Part shown: piece after piece, positions 9,481 to 17,888 of the stretch
Position numbering within the stretch: position 1 is the first letter of the stretch
Layout: each line of letters begins with the position of its first letter
NCBI RefSeq assembly: GCF_963675065.1
Contig: NZ_OY775906.1
Location: 2,830,001-2,894,000, forward strand
Origin: an uncultured Draconibacterium sp.
GTDB taxonomy: Bacteria; Bacteroidota; Bacteroidia; Bacteroidales; Prolixibacteraceae
Length of the DNA: 64,000 bases
Reading direction: 5' to 3'
Notes under the pieces: generated by a model
Database searches by the model: none
What the model was told of the DNA's origin: nothing
Seen by the model: only the letters and a program-made list of their open reading frames with translations
Position numbers and translations under genes: made by a program

Positions 9481-9666
9481 TTACATATTTTTAATTTCAT
9501 CAACTAACTCTTCTTTGGCTTTTCCTGTCAATTCTTGAATGCGACCAAGTAACTGGTCTTCTTTTCCTTCAACATATTCCAAATCGTCGTCGGTTAACTG
9601 ACCATATTTTTCTTTCAGTTTTCCTTTAACAACATTCCATTTTCCTTTAACAATTAACTTATCCAT
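9481..9666 (-). CDS. CsbD family stress-response protein
   Basis: 61 residues, matching the CsbD family: KGKWNVVKGKLKEKYGQLTDDDL near the N-terminus, then EGKEDQLLGRIQELTGKAKEEL. CsbD proteins are abundant, poorly understood stress proteins (sigma-B controlled in Bacillus). It is highly charged and cytosolic. The 48-residue membrane protein follows after two bases. Confidence 0.9.
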   Translation of the reverse strand: MDKLIVKGKWNVVKGKLKEKYGQLTDDDLEYVEGKEDQLLGRIQELTGKAKEELVDEIKNM

Positions 9667-9983
9667 AATTTTAAATTTTAGAATTTATAATTACTAGTGG
9701 TAATAACAAAACCATACCAAAACAAGAGCAACACATAAAACACTGTTTTTCTTACTGTTATAAAACCCACACTGATTCAACTTGTAGAATTTAAGGGGTA
9801 AAATGTGCAGTATTATACACAACCCGCTACGTGAATAATAATCCCGATTCGAGATTCATTTCTCCTATTTGCAACCGTAAAAAACAAAAGTGTTTTGCAA
9901 CAAAAAAGCAACTACATTTTTCGTGTACCTGCTTCTTCAGATCAATATTTTTACCAACGCGAAAAGTACGCGTTCTTTATCGC
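9667..9983. other. Intergenic region upstream of csbD-like gene
   Basis: AT-rich upstream region of the minus-strand csbD-like gene and downstream region of the minus-strand gene at 9984. No convincing gene is seen; the short plus-strand frame at 9831-10013 has no recognisable content. A small hairpin lies at 9956-9974. Confidence 0.5.
9956..9974 (-). terminator. Weak hairpin, possible terminator
   Basis: AACGCG and CGCGTT form a 6-bp stem with a 7-base loop, 10 bp past the stop of the 9984 gene. The following T content is interrupted, so termination strength is doubtful. Confidence 0.35.
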
Positions 9984-10202
9984 CTAAACCACTTTCCTTT
10001 TCCGCACCGTTAAAATAATAACACCGAGTATTGCAAAAACTCCACTTATAATTACGGGTGTCCAATTGGCACTACTTAAAGCTACATCAACACCTAAAAA
10101 ACTAAAGGTTTCTGAGTTATTTAGAGCCTGTATTCCAAAAAATATTGTTCCGGCTAATCCTAATAAAAGTAAAATAGTTCCTAATGCTTTCATAATTTTC
10201 AT
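9984..10202 (-). CDS. Small two-helix membrane protein, hypothetical
   Basis: 72 residues from the ATG at 10202; the longer frame would need a TTG at 10241. It has an N-terminal helix (ALGTILLLLGLAGTIFFGIQAL), a short extracytoplasmic stretch (SFLGVDVALSSANWTP), a second helix (VIISGVFAILGVIILTV) and a basic tail RKRKVV. Proteins of this plan are common in Bacteroidota stress clusters, but I know no function. A TTGGCACAATTTTGCC element lies 23 bp upstream, which is why regulation with the neighbouring stress genes is suspected. Confidence 0.68.
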   Translation of the reverse strand: MKIMKALGTILLLLGLAGTIFFGIQALNNSETFSFLGVDVALSSANWTPVIISGVFAILGVIILTVRKRKVV

Positions 10203-10225
10203 ATTTAACGTTTCGCTTAACAATA

Positions 10226-10241
10226 GGCAAAATTGTGCCAA
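10226..10241 (-). promoter_or_regulatory. Candidate sigma-54-like element
   Basis: The minus strand reads TTGGCACAATTTTGCC, 23 bp before the ATG at 10202. The -24 half is perfect and a TTGC is present, but GG-to-GC spacing is 9 rather than 10 bp. It shares TTGGCACAATT with the elements at 7204 and 22378. Confidence 0.33.
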
Positions 10242-10491
10242 TCACATAAAAGCTTAAAAAAACAATGGTTCAACACCTTTGCTCCTGAAACAATTCTACA
10301 CATTACACAATAACTGTAGAATATTCTCAACAATGCAGACATGCAACCAAAGTACACAAAACCTCGTACACCTCTTTAAATCTGCCCCTTATACTATTTC
10401 AACTAATATATTGGCAGAATGGAATGGAATTTTCTTAAAGGGAATACAGAGATTAGAAAACAATTTAATAATAACCTTAAAAACTTTTATC

Positions 10492-10788
10492 ATGAGTAAA
10501 GCAACAAATGTATTGATGGGATTTATTGCCGGTGCAGCAGCAGGAACTTTAACAGGAATTCTGGTAGCTCCCGACAAAGGTGTTAAAACACGCAAGAAAC
10601 TTAACAAACAGATTAAAAGAACTTCACAAGACGTGTCGGATACCATTAGCGAAAAAGTTGATGATATTAAAGACAAGTTAAACGATGTGGTGACAGAAAT
10701 GCGCACGAAAGCCGAAGAAACGGAAGAAAAAATTAAAGAAAAAGTGAATTCGAAGGCTAAAACAGCCAAAGATGCAGCCGCGAACTAA
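10492..10788 (+). CDS. YtxH domain-containing protein
   Basis: 98 residues from the ATG at 10492; the open frame extends further upstream but the family begins MSKATNVLMGFIAGAAAGTLTGILVAPDKG. This is the YtxH signature: a glycine-rich transmembrane helix followed by a basic TRKKL segment. The rest is a long Lys/Glu-rich amphipathic helix (coiled coil), about residues 45-95. YtxH proteins are general-stress proteins of unknown mechanism. It precedes the holin-like gene by 33 bp and appears to head a three-gene unit to 11457. Confidence 0.88.
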   Translation: MSKATNVLMGFIAGAAAGTLTGILVAPDKGVKTRKKLNKQIKRTSQDVSDTISEKVDDIKDKLNDVVTEMRTKAEETEEKIKEKVNSKAKTAKDAAAN

Positions 10789-10821
10789 TAATTGTAATTT
10801 TTCACAATTAGAAGTAAAAAA

Positions 10822-11187
10822 ATGAGCGACAATTTAACAGAAAGTATGGCAGGGCTTAACGAAGCCGTTAAACAATATGTGCAAACAAGAATCGACTTGG
10901 TTAAGCTCCTGTTTTTAAAGAAAACATCGAAATACATGAGCATTCTGTTCGGGATGCTCATTATAATTTTAATGTGTACACTAATAGTGGCTTTTGCCGG
11001 AGTTGTGTTTACCTTTTGGTATGGCGAAACCTACGGCAATTACATGGAAGGTGCATTTATTGTGCTTGGAAGTTTAGTTGCACTTTTAATCGTTTTTCTT
11101 TTATTCCGAAAAAAACTATTAACCTCGTTCTTCCTTTCAAATTTCTCGGAAATTTTGTTCGAGGATGATGAAGTAGACCACAAATAA
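10822..11187 (+). CDS. Phage-holin-superfamily (DUF1469-like) membrane protein
   Basis: 121 residues. An N-terminal amphipathic region (LNEAVKQYVQTRIDLVKLLFLKK) is followed by two transmembrane helices (about residues 38-63 and 73-92) and a short acidic tail (EDDEVDHK). This matches the chromosomal phage_holin_3_6/DUF1469 group, which despite its name is a housekeeping stress protein family and not a lysis protein. It sits between YtxH and a small partner gene, an arrangement common in Bacteroidota. Confidence 0.78.
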   Translation: MSDNLTESMAGLNEAVKQYVQTRIDLVKLLFLKKTSKYMSILFGMLIIILMCTLIVAFAGVVFTFWYGETYGNYMEGAFIVLGSLVALLIVFLLFRKKLLTSFFLSNFSEILFEDDEVDHK

Positions 11188-11229
11188 GATAACCGGCACC
11201 CGAAAGGAATAGTTATCATAAACCATTAC

Positions 11230-11457
11230 ATGAATATGAAGCGAGTAAAAAATATGCGGGAACTGGAGCTCATGAAGGAGAACCTGGAGTACCGTCAGAA
11301 ATTAAACGAAAAACAACTACTTGGTTCGTCGGTGGGTATAATTAATAATTTCACCGATGGATTAAAGGACTGGGCATTTGAATTTGGTAGCCACTTAGTC
11401 CTCGATTTAATTCGCGGCAGAAAAAATGGAGCTCCCGAAACAGAATCAGAAGAATAG
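11230..11457 (+). CDS. Small hypothetical protein of the YtxH/holin-like unit
   Basis: 75 residues with no recognised domain. The N-terminal half is a charged helix (MRELELMKENLEYRQKLNEKQLL), the C-terminal half has a short amphipathic segment (GLKDWAFEFGSHLVLDLIRGRK) and an acidic end. It follows the holin-like gene by 42 bp and is probably cotranscribed. A peripheral membrane partner of the two preceding proteins is a guess from position only. Confidence 0.65.
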   Translation: MNMKRVKNMRELELMKENLEYRQKLNEKQLLGSSVGIINNFTDGLKDWAFEFGSHLVLDLIRGRKNGAPETESEE

Positions 11458-11639
11458 AAAAGAACAACACCGCATTTCACCACCCCTCAAACTATAAACA
11501 AAATTTGCCAGGCACATCTCACTTTAGTAGGGCAATTATTCGTTAAAATCGTATAAATAATAGACACTTTATTCCTCAGTTTCGCAAAAGTATTTTTATC
11601 TTATGCCTCCAATAACAGTCTATTTCAATTTATAGCTCA

Positions 11640-14069
11640 ATGCCCGACAACTCTAAAAATTTCAAACTTTCGCTGAACACATTATCAAAAACAATTAATA
11701 GCTTACTGAACAAAAAGGAAATCAACGAAGAAAACCTTATTCAGATCGAACAGTGGCTGTCTTTTCACCTCAATAAAATTCGGATAAGAAAACTCGAAGA
11801 TGTTTCCATCGTTGGAGAAAAGGAAACAGATGAACGCACCAAAAAAGACGGTGTTTTTATCATCAATACCGCTGCCGACATAATTCTTGATCCCGGGTTT
11901 CAGAATTACCATAACAATTACACCGAGCGTCCCGAAAAATTAAATCTTGCCGATTTAATTGAAGACAGAACGCTAAACGAATTTAATTCGGCTTTTCTTG
12001 AAGCTTTAAGCGAAAAAAGGAACACCAAAGCCGAAGTGCTGCTAAAAACGGGGATAAACCAGCAGCGCGAATGTGTTCTTGAATTTGATATGTTGGCCAG
12101 TAACATCGATAACAACCGGGTTATTGTCTATTACTCTTTCAAGGACCTTCAGCATGTACACCTGGCCGATTTCCAATCCATCGTTCTAAACAACCTTCCC
12201 GGGATGGATGTATTTCTTTTCGACCCGGAATACCGCTATATTCTCTCGGGAGGAAAGGAAAAAGAAAAGTATGGTTTAACCAATTCAAACTTTATTGGAA
12301 AAACACTTTTCGACGTGTATCCCAAACAAGATCAGCGTCGTTATTTTCCATTTTACAATAAAGCAATAAACGGCGCATTTACCGAAGGAGAAGTTCGTTA
12401 TAAAAAAGACGTGTTTTACATTGCAGCAGCTCCAGTAAAAGACATTGACGGAAATACGCTGGCCGGAATTCTTATTTCGCAGAATGTTACAAAAGATAAG
12501 ATACTGGAAGAGAAACTTATAAAGAGTAAAGAAGAAGCACAACGCGCCAATAAAGCAAAATCGATATTTCTGGCCAATATGAGCCACGAAATTCGGACAC
12601 CGCTTAATTCAATTATCGGATTTACCGACCAGTTAAAGAAAACCAATCTGGATGAACAGCAGCAGAAATTTATTTCACTAATCAATAAATCATCCGAGCA
12701 CCTACTTTATTTGGTAAACGAAATTGTATTCCTTTTTAAACTGGGAATGGACAAAGTTTACATTGAAAAAACCAGCTTTTCGTTAAAAGAATTACTCAAC
12801 GAGCTGACGGATGTATATACAAAGCAAGCTGCAGAAAAAAACCTGGAATTCAAAATAACAACCGACAAGACACTTCCCCGGTTTGTAAAAGGCGATCCTT
12901 TCCGCTTACGACAGATATTGATGAACTTGCTGGTTAATGCATTAAAATACACCGAAAAAGGACAAATAAAATTAAGTACGAAGGTTGCCCGAAAAACGAA
13001 AAAAGTGGTTGAACTGGTTTTTGAGGTAAGCGACACAGGTATTGGAATTAATGAAAAAGACTTACCTTATATTTTTGATGTATTTGAGCAGGGTAACAAA
13101 AGAACAGAAAAGATTCGCGGCGGCGCCGGACTTGGTTTGGGAATATGCAAAAAACTCGTTACTCTTTTTAAAGGCAACATTACCGTTACCAGTAGAAAGA
13201 ACGAAGGCAGTACTTTCAGGGTAAACATTCCATTGGAATTAGCAGAGGCAAAACCCCGGGAAGAAAAAGAAAAATCGTACAATCTTGATGACAGCCTTTT
13301 ACGCGGTAAAAAAATACTCTTGGCCGATGACGATAAGCACAACCGCATACTATCCGAATTGGTTTTAAAAGGCTGGCATACCGACTTTATTCTGGTTGAA
13401 GACGGAGCGGAAGCCATAGATGCACTAAAAAATAAACAGTTCGACCTGGTATTGCTCGACATACATATGCCACGTAAAAATGGTGTTGATGTCGTAAAAA
13501 AAATACGCGCAACTAAAGGATTAAATGCTGATACACCATTTATTGCGCTAACCGCAAACGCGCTAAAAACCGATATTAACAGTTATCTGAAAGTTGGTTT
13601 TAACGATTATGTTATTAAACCTTTCTACGAGCTGGAATTATACAACAAAATTTGTAATATTTTGCAAATTGAAAACAACAATATACAGAGTCCGGGCATA
13701 AGCGAGAAACCTGTTGAAAAGGCAGCAATAAGCGACTCCTTTAATGTGCAGGATCTGGAAAAAACAGCTGCCGGCGACACAGAGTTCTTTAATTCGATGA
13801 TCGACAATTTTACCGAGAATGCAGAAGCATTGCTCAAGGAATTCAACGAAGGATTAATAAATAAGGACTGGAAAACAATTGGAGAAAGAGCACATAAAGC
13901 CATTCCTTCGTTTAAATTTTTTAAACTTGCAGGAGTAGCAAGCACGCTTTCAAAAATTGAAGACCTGGCATTAAGAGATCAGCAATTTGATGTGCTGCCC
14001 GAAACGGTAAACAATGTTTCGAGCCAAATAGAAGAAATAGTAAAACAGGCAAAAGCTGCTAAAAGATAG
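11640..14069 (+). CDS. Hybrid sensor histidine kinase with PAS, receiver and Hpt domains
   Basis: 809 residues, no membrane segment or signal peptide. Order: an N-terminal region with two possible divergent PAS folds (to about 180), a clear PAS (about 185-290, NLPGMDVFLFDPEYRYILSG), HisKA with the H-box NMSHEIRTPLNSIIGF (His316), HATPase (VSDTGIGI, GGAGLGLGI), receiver with LLDIHMP (Asp607) and KPF, and a C-terminal Hpt-like domain with ERAHKAIPS (His752). The expected relay is His316 to Asp607 to His752 and then to a separate receiver. The NtrC-type regulator 66 bp downstream or the lone receiver at 15588 are the natural acceptors. The input signal is unknown. Confidence 0.93.
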   Translation: MPDNSKNFKLSLNTLSKTINSLLNKKEINEENLIQIEQWLSFHLNKIRIRKLEDVSIVGEKETDERTKKDGVFIINTAADIILDPGFQNYHNNYTERPEKLNLADLIEDRTLNEFNSAFLEALSEKRNTKAEVLLKTGINQQRECVLEFDMLASNIDNNRVIVYYSFKDLQHVHLADFQSIVLNNLPGMDVFLFDPEYRYILSGGKEKEKYGLTNSNFIGKTLFDVYPKQDQRRYFPFYNKAINGAFTEGEVRYKKDVFYIAAAPVKDIDGNTLAGILISQNVTKDKILEEKLIKSKEEAQRANKAKSIFLANMSHEIRTPLNSIIGFTDQLKKTNLDEQQQKFISLINKSSEHLLYLVNEIVFLFKLGMDKVYIEKTSFSLKELLNELTDVYTKQAAEKNLEFKITTDKTLPRFVKGDPFRLRQILMNLLVNALKYTEKGQIKLSTKVARKTKKVVELVFEVSDTGIGINEKDLPYIFDVFEQGNKRTEKIRGGAGLGLGICKKLVTLFKGNITVTSRKNEGSTFRVNIPLELAEAKPREEKEKSYNLDDSLLRGKKILLADDDKHNRILSELVLKGWHTDFILVEDGAEAIDALKNKQFDLVLLDIHMPRKNGVDVVKKIRATKGLNADTPFIALTANALKTDINSYLKVGFNDYVIKPFYELELYNKICNILQIENNNIQSPGISEKPVEKAAISDSFNVQDLEKTAAGDTEFFNSMIDNFTENAEALLKEFNEGLINKDWKTIGERAHKAIPSFKFFKLAGVASTLSKIEDLALRDQQFDVLPETVNNVSSQIEEIVKQAKAAKR

Positions 14070-14135
14070 AAACAAAACCCATTAAACTTTTTGGTTGCAC
14101 TTTTGTATAATCTTATACCAACATAAATTCAATAA

Positions 14136-15506
14136 ATGAAGAAGATATTGATTATTGACGATGATACATTTATCTGTAAGATTTTAAAAAAACATCTTCA
14201 AAATAATAAGTACAGTGCCGAAATTGCGTTCAACGGAAAAGGTGCACTCCAACTTTTTAAAGACAAGCAATTCGACCTTGTCTTATGCGATTTCAGGTTG
14301 CCCGATACCAGCGGGCTCGACCTTATGCAACAACTCAAGTCCATTAAGCAGTCGGTTCCGGTAGTTATAATGACAGCCTATGCCGATGTTAGAATGGCTG
14401 TAAAATTGATGAAACTGGGTGCTAGCGATTACATTACAAAACCCATTCAGCAAGAGGAGCTTTTGGGGTTGATAAAAAAACTGCTGACAAAACAAGCTCC
14501 TTCTGCAGCTCCCAAAAACCGTAAAACTGTTTATTCAAACGGCGATTTTATTATTGGTGAAAGCTCGAAAATGAAATACTCTATCAACCTGGCTCGCAAG
14601 GTGGCACCTACCGATATGTCGGTTATTGTTTCGGGCGAAACCGGAATTGGGAAAGAATATATTGCCCGTTTTATCCACGAAAACAGCTTGCGAAAAGATA
14701 AACCGTTTTTGGCTATCGACTGTGGTGCCATTCCGAAAGAGCTGGCAAACAGCGAACTTTTCGGGCACATTAAAGGCTCGTTTACAGGAGCAATTTCTGA
14801 TAAAGTTGGTGTTTTTCAGAAAGCTGATGGAGGTACTCTTTTTCTCGATGAAATCGGGAACCTGAGTTATGATGTTCAGTTAAAACTGTTGCGGGCTATT
14901 CAGGAACGGATTGTTTCGCGTTTAGGTGATGAGAAACAAAGAAGTATAGACATTCGAATAATTGCAGCAACAAACGAGGATTTAAACCTCGAGGTAAAAG
15001 AAAATAATTTCAGAGAAGATTTGTATCATCGACTGAACGAATTTAAAATAACCCTGCCTCCGCTACGCGAACGCCCTGAGGATATTAATGTTTTTATGAA
15101 TCATTTTATCGACAGTGCCAACAAAGAGCTTAACCGGAATATTACCGGAGTTACTCCCGAGGCCGAATCTGTTATCTTAAAATATCCGTGGTACGGCAAC
15201 CTTCGCGAGTTAAAAAATGTGATAAAAAGAGCCGTGTTAATGGCTGAAGGAGAACAAATTGACACCGATTGTTTCCCTGCGGAGATATTACATCCGGGAA
15301 CCAGCGACAACAATACACAAATCACTACATCACAAGAGATTAACACAAATTCAAAATTAAAACATGCTTCTTCAGAAATTGAAAAAAAGCTGATAATTGA
15401 AACCATTCAGGAAGCCGGCTACAATAAATCAAAGGCAGCAAAAATTCTGAATATCGACCGAAAAACACTCTACAACAAAATTAAATTGTATGATATAAAA
15501 CTATAG
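14136..15506 (+). CDS. Sigma-54-dependent response regulator (NtrC family)
   Basis: 456 residues: receiver (phospho-acceptor Asp52 in LVLCDFRLP, KP motif at about 103), AAA+ sigma-54 interaction domain (Walker A GETGIGKE, the sigma-54 contact loop as GSFTGA, Walker B GGTLFLDEIG, and FKITLPPLRERPEDI), and a C-terminal Fis-type helix-turn-helix (NKSKAAKILNIDRKTLYNKIK). It should activate RpoN-dependent promoters when phosphorylated. The contact loop has Ser for the usual Ala of GAFTGA, a tolerated variant. It follows the hybrid kinase by 66 bp, and TTGGCAC-type elements occur near several stress genes in the window. Confidence 0.94.
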   Translation: MKKILIIDDDTFICKILKKHLQNNKYSAEIAFNGKGALQLFKDKQFDLVLCDFRLPDTSGLDLMQQLKSIKQSVPVVIMTAYADVRMAVKLMKLGASDYITKPIQQEELLGLIKKLLTKQAPSAAPKNRKTVYSNGDFIIGESSKMKYSINLARKVAPTDMSVIVSGETGIGKEYIARFIHENSLRKDKPFLAIDCGAIPKELANSELFGHIKGSFTGAISDKVGVFQKADGGTLFLDEIGNLSYDVQLKLLRAIQERIVSRLGDEKQRSIDIRIIAATNEDLNLEVKENNFREDLYHRLNEFKITLPPLRERPEDINVFMNHFIDSANKELNRNITGVTPEAESVILKYPWYGNLRELKNVIKRAVLMAEGEQIDTDCFPAEILHPGTSDNNTQITTSQEINTNSKLKHASSEIEKKLIIETIQEAGYNKSKAAKILNIDRKTLYNKIKLYDIKL

Positions 15507-15587
15507 TTTAAAAGCGTTCAATAATGAGGTTTCCTATTCGTATTTTGGAATGGTATTTGGATTATCTATAGCAAAACAAATTATAAA

Positions 15588-15995
15588 ATGGGGATGAATA
15601 CAGAGTATAAGAAAATTATATTCATAGATGACGATACAGAGATGATGCGTATTTATAACTCTATTTTAGAACAGAAGAAATTATCGGATTATCTTATACA
15701 TTTCGAAAACGCTCAGCAAGGTATCGAATATTTAAAACGAATAAAGAATAAAGAAGATTTGCCGGATTACATTCTGTTAGACCTGTATATGCCGGTTATG
15801 GACGGATTTAAGTTTCTGCAGTATTTTGACAAGCTGAAAAAACTAAAAGAATCAATTGAGGTTTTTGTATGTACATCGTCGCAAAAACAAGACGACCGTA
15901 ACAAGGTGATGAAGTATTCATTTGTGAGTGCATATCTTGAAAAACCATTGTCGACCGATTTCCTGAAACTGTTGATTGAAGACACAGTACATTAG
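15588..15995 (+). CDS. Single-domain response regulator
   Basis: 135 residues, a receiver with no output domain: acidic cluster FIDDDTEM, phospho-acceptor Asp65 in LLDLYMPVMDG, switch residues CTSS, and EKP near the end. A second ATG at codon 3 is an alternative start. REC-only proteins shuttle phosphoryl groups or act by protein contact. Here it could link the Hpt domain of the kinase at 11640 to the NtrC-type regulator. A plus-strand terminator follows at 16041. Confidence 0.9.
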   Translation: MGMNTEYKKIIFIDDDTEMMRIYNSILEQKKLSDYLIHFENAQQGIEYLKRIKNKEDLPDYILLDLYMPVMDGFKFLQYFDKLKKLKESIEVFVCTSSQKQDDRNKVMKYSFVSAYLEKPLSTDFLKLLIEDTVH

Positions 15996-16040
15996 AATTT
16001 GTTTCCTCAAATTGTATAAAAAATTCCACATCACATTTTT

Positions 16041-16068
16041 TTGTCTGAATATACCAGACAATTTTTTT
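16041..16068 (+). terminator. Intrinsic terminator after response regulator
   Basis: TTGTCTG/CAGACAA stem of 7 bp with a 7-base loop, directly followed by seven T residues on the plus strand, 46 bp past the stop at 15995. Confidence 0.8.
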
Positions 16069-16142
16069 GTCTAAATTTTTCGGTGCTATTCATGTGTTCA
16101 TTCAAAATTTCTTTTATAAGAAATGTAGCGCTTGGTTCTTGG

Positions 16143-16173
16143 ATAAAAAAAAGACAGCTTCTCGGTCTGTCTT
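16143..16173 (-). terminator. Intrinsic terminator of the mla operon
   Basis: AAGACAG/CTGTCTT stem with a 9-base loop. On the minus strand the stem is followed by a T-run (A-run at 16145-16152 on plus). It lies 34 bp past the mlaD stop. Confidence 0.78.
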
Positions 16174-16206
16174 ATATATTAAACTATTTGCCACAACATT
16201 TTAGGC

Positions 16207-17142
16207 CTACTCCTTCTTTTTCTTCGAGAAAAGATTGAATATCCAGCTCGATTCGATGGTATTAGCAGCTTGAACAACATCATCAATACCTTGTCCGGCT
16301 TTTACAATTGTAGTATCCAGGTGTTTCGCCATTCTATCATCGTAAACCAATTTCGACAAAGTACCATTTCCCGCATTCAGCTCGCGACTAAATTCCAACA
16401 TTTCAGTACTTACCGAATCGGCTGTTAAACTTGCCTGATTAAAATTTTGTACCACCTGTTTCAGCTCGTCGCTAATAACTGTTTCGTTAATTAACCGACC
16501 AAGATCTCCTTCGCCATTATCAATCTTTTTTGTAATGCTATTGACATTCCCTGTAGTATGAGCCAATTCGTCGCCAATTTTATTAATGTGTGTAGTTATT
16601 GTATTGTCGTTAAGCAGCAAAGCTAAATCGCCATTCCCGTTGTTTATTTTGTTGGTAATTTCAATTAAATTTTTGGTCACTTTTTTACCGTCAAGAATTA
16701 CCATTTTAACTTCTTCAAGCACATCTTCCAGCTCAATCGGGTTAATTGTCATTAAAAACTCGTCATCATCAACGCTACCTGCTGCTGAAGTACCTGGCAA
16801 AATATTTACAATTTTACTTCCCATTAAACCATCGCTGTTTATCTCCACTTTCGAATCTTTACGAATAAACTTTCGGGTATTCTTTTCAACAGTCATTTCT
16901 ACAAGAATTGTTGAATCGGATACAATTCGAATATCAGAAACTGAACCAACAGTAATTCCTGAATACCTGACTTTATTACCTTCCACCAGTCCTGAAACAT
17001 TGTTGAAATAACTTTTAACAGTTATTGATGAAGTAAAAAGTTTACGCTGGCTTCCTAAATAGTAAATTCCCCAGGCAAACAGGGCCAAACCAACTGTTAC
17101 CATAATTCCTAATCTTAACGAACGGTTTTTATTCTCTTTCAT
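16207..17142 (-). CDS. mlaD: MlaD-like MCE-domain substrate-binding lipoprotein/anchor protein
   Basis: 311 residues: an N-terminal membrane anchor (LGIMVTVGLALFAWGIYYLG) and one MCE domain at about 38-118 (SYFNNVSGLVEGNKVRYSGITVG, then a central loop and GSKIVNILPG). A long helical C-terminus carries repeated INNGNGDLALLLND / IDNGEGDLGRLINE / LNAGNGTLSKLVYD segments, a known feature of MCE proteins. MlaD forms a hexameric ring that holds phospholipid in the periplasm and docks on MlaEF. It is the third gene of mlaEFD with 5 bp spacing. Confidence 0.92.
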   Translation of the reverse strand: MKENKNRSLRLGIMVTVGLALFAWGIYYLGSQRKLFTSSITVKSYFNNVSGLVEGNKVRYSGITVGSVSDIRIVSDSTILVEMTVEKNTRKFIRKDSKVEINSDGLMGSKIVNILPGTSAAGSVDDDEFLMTINPIELEDVLEEVKMVILDGKKVTKNLIEITNKINNGNGDLALLLNDNTITTHINKIGDELAHTTGNVNSITKKIDNGEGDLGRLINETVISDELKQVVQNFNQASLTADSVSTEMLEFSRELNAGNGTLSKLVYDDRMAKHLDTTIVKAGQGIDDVVQAANTIESSWIFNLFSKKKKE

Positions 17143-17147
17143 GGCTT

Positions 17148-17885
17148 TTATTTAAAATATGCGTTTATTGTTTTGTCTTCACTTTGCTTTAACTCTGTAA
17201 AAGTTCCTTCAGCGTAAAATTTCCCATCCATCATTAATTTCAAGCGGTTTGCTGTAATTTCTGCACATTTCATATCATGCGTAATTATTATCGATGACGT
17301 GTTGTATTTCTCCTGCACCTCAAGTATCAATTCGCTAATTTCGCCCGAAGTTACCGGGTCAAGTCCGGTTGTGGGTTCATCATAAAGTATAATTCGAGGT
17401 TTTAAAATCAGGGTTCGTGCAAGTCCTACGCGCTTTTTCATTCCGCCTGATAACTCCGATGGCATTTTATCAATTGCATCCAGCAATCCAACATTCTCCA
17501 GGGCTTCTTCAATCATTGTGTTCACCTCGCTTTTATTTCGCTTTAGCGTTTGTGTTCTGCGAATCGGAAATTCAAGATTTTCCCGCACCGTCATCGAATC
17601 GTACAATGCACCTCCCTGAAACAGGTAGCCAATTTTTTTTCGCAGCTCTTCCACCTCTTCAAAACCTATGATGCTAAGGTCTTTTCCTAAAACGCTTATC
17701 GTTCCCGAGTCGGCTTCAATTAATCCTACAATGCACTTTGTAAGCACCGATTTTCCTGTTCCCGATTGCCCCAAAATGGCAATATTCTCTCCGTGTTTTA
17801 AATTCAGATCAATACCTTTCAAAATCCGGATTCCGTTAAACGATTTTATCAGCTTTCGTATTTCTATTACATTTTCAGTGCACAT
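17148..17885 (-). CDS. mlaF: MlaF-like ABC transporter ATP-binding protein
   Basis: 245 residues with a complete nucleotide-binding domain: Walker A GQSGTGKSVL, Q-loop in YLFQGGALYDSMTVREN, signature LSGGMKKR, Walker B IILYDEP and switch His in IITHDM. The LSGGM signature and ALYDSM segment are characteristic of MlaF-type ATPases. It energises phospholipid transport between membranes with MlaE and MlaD. Three bases separate it from mlaE and five from mlaD. No mlaA, mlaB or mlaC gene is nearby, as is common in Bacteroidota. Confidence 0.94.
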   Translation of the reverse strand: MCTENVIEIRKLIKSFNGIRILKGIDLNLKHGENIAILGQSGTGKSVLTKCIVGLIEADSGTISVLGKDLSIIGFEEVEELRKKIGYLFQGGALYDSMTVRENLEFPIRRTQTLKRNKSEVNTMIEEALENVGLLDAIDKMPSELSGGMKKRVGLARTLILKPRIILYDEPTTGLDPVTSGEISELILEVQEKYNTSSIIITHDMKCAEITANRLKLMMDGKFYAEGTFTELKQSEDKTINAYFK

Positions 17886-17888
17886 GTT

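Noticed and set aside
9831..10013. Open frame of 60 codons
   Set aside because: It overlaps a real minus-strand gene at its end and shows no family signature; composition is basic and Cys/Phe-rich in an intergenic region.
10822..11187. Prophage remnant suggested by a holin-like protein
   Set aside because: There is no endolysin, capsid, terminase or integrase nearby, and this holin-like family is a common chromosomal stress protein.
16041..16238. Open frame of 65 codons
   Set aside because: It runs through two terminators and into the 3' end of mlaD; no protein signature.
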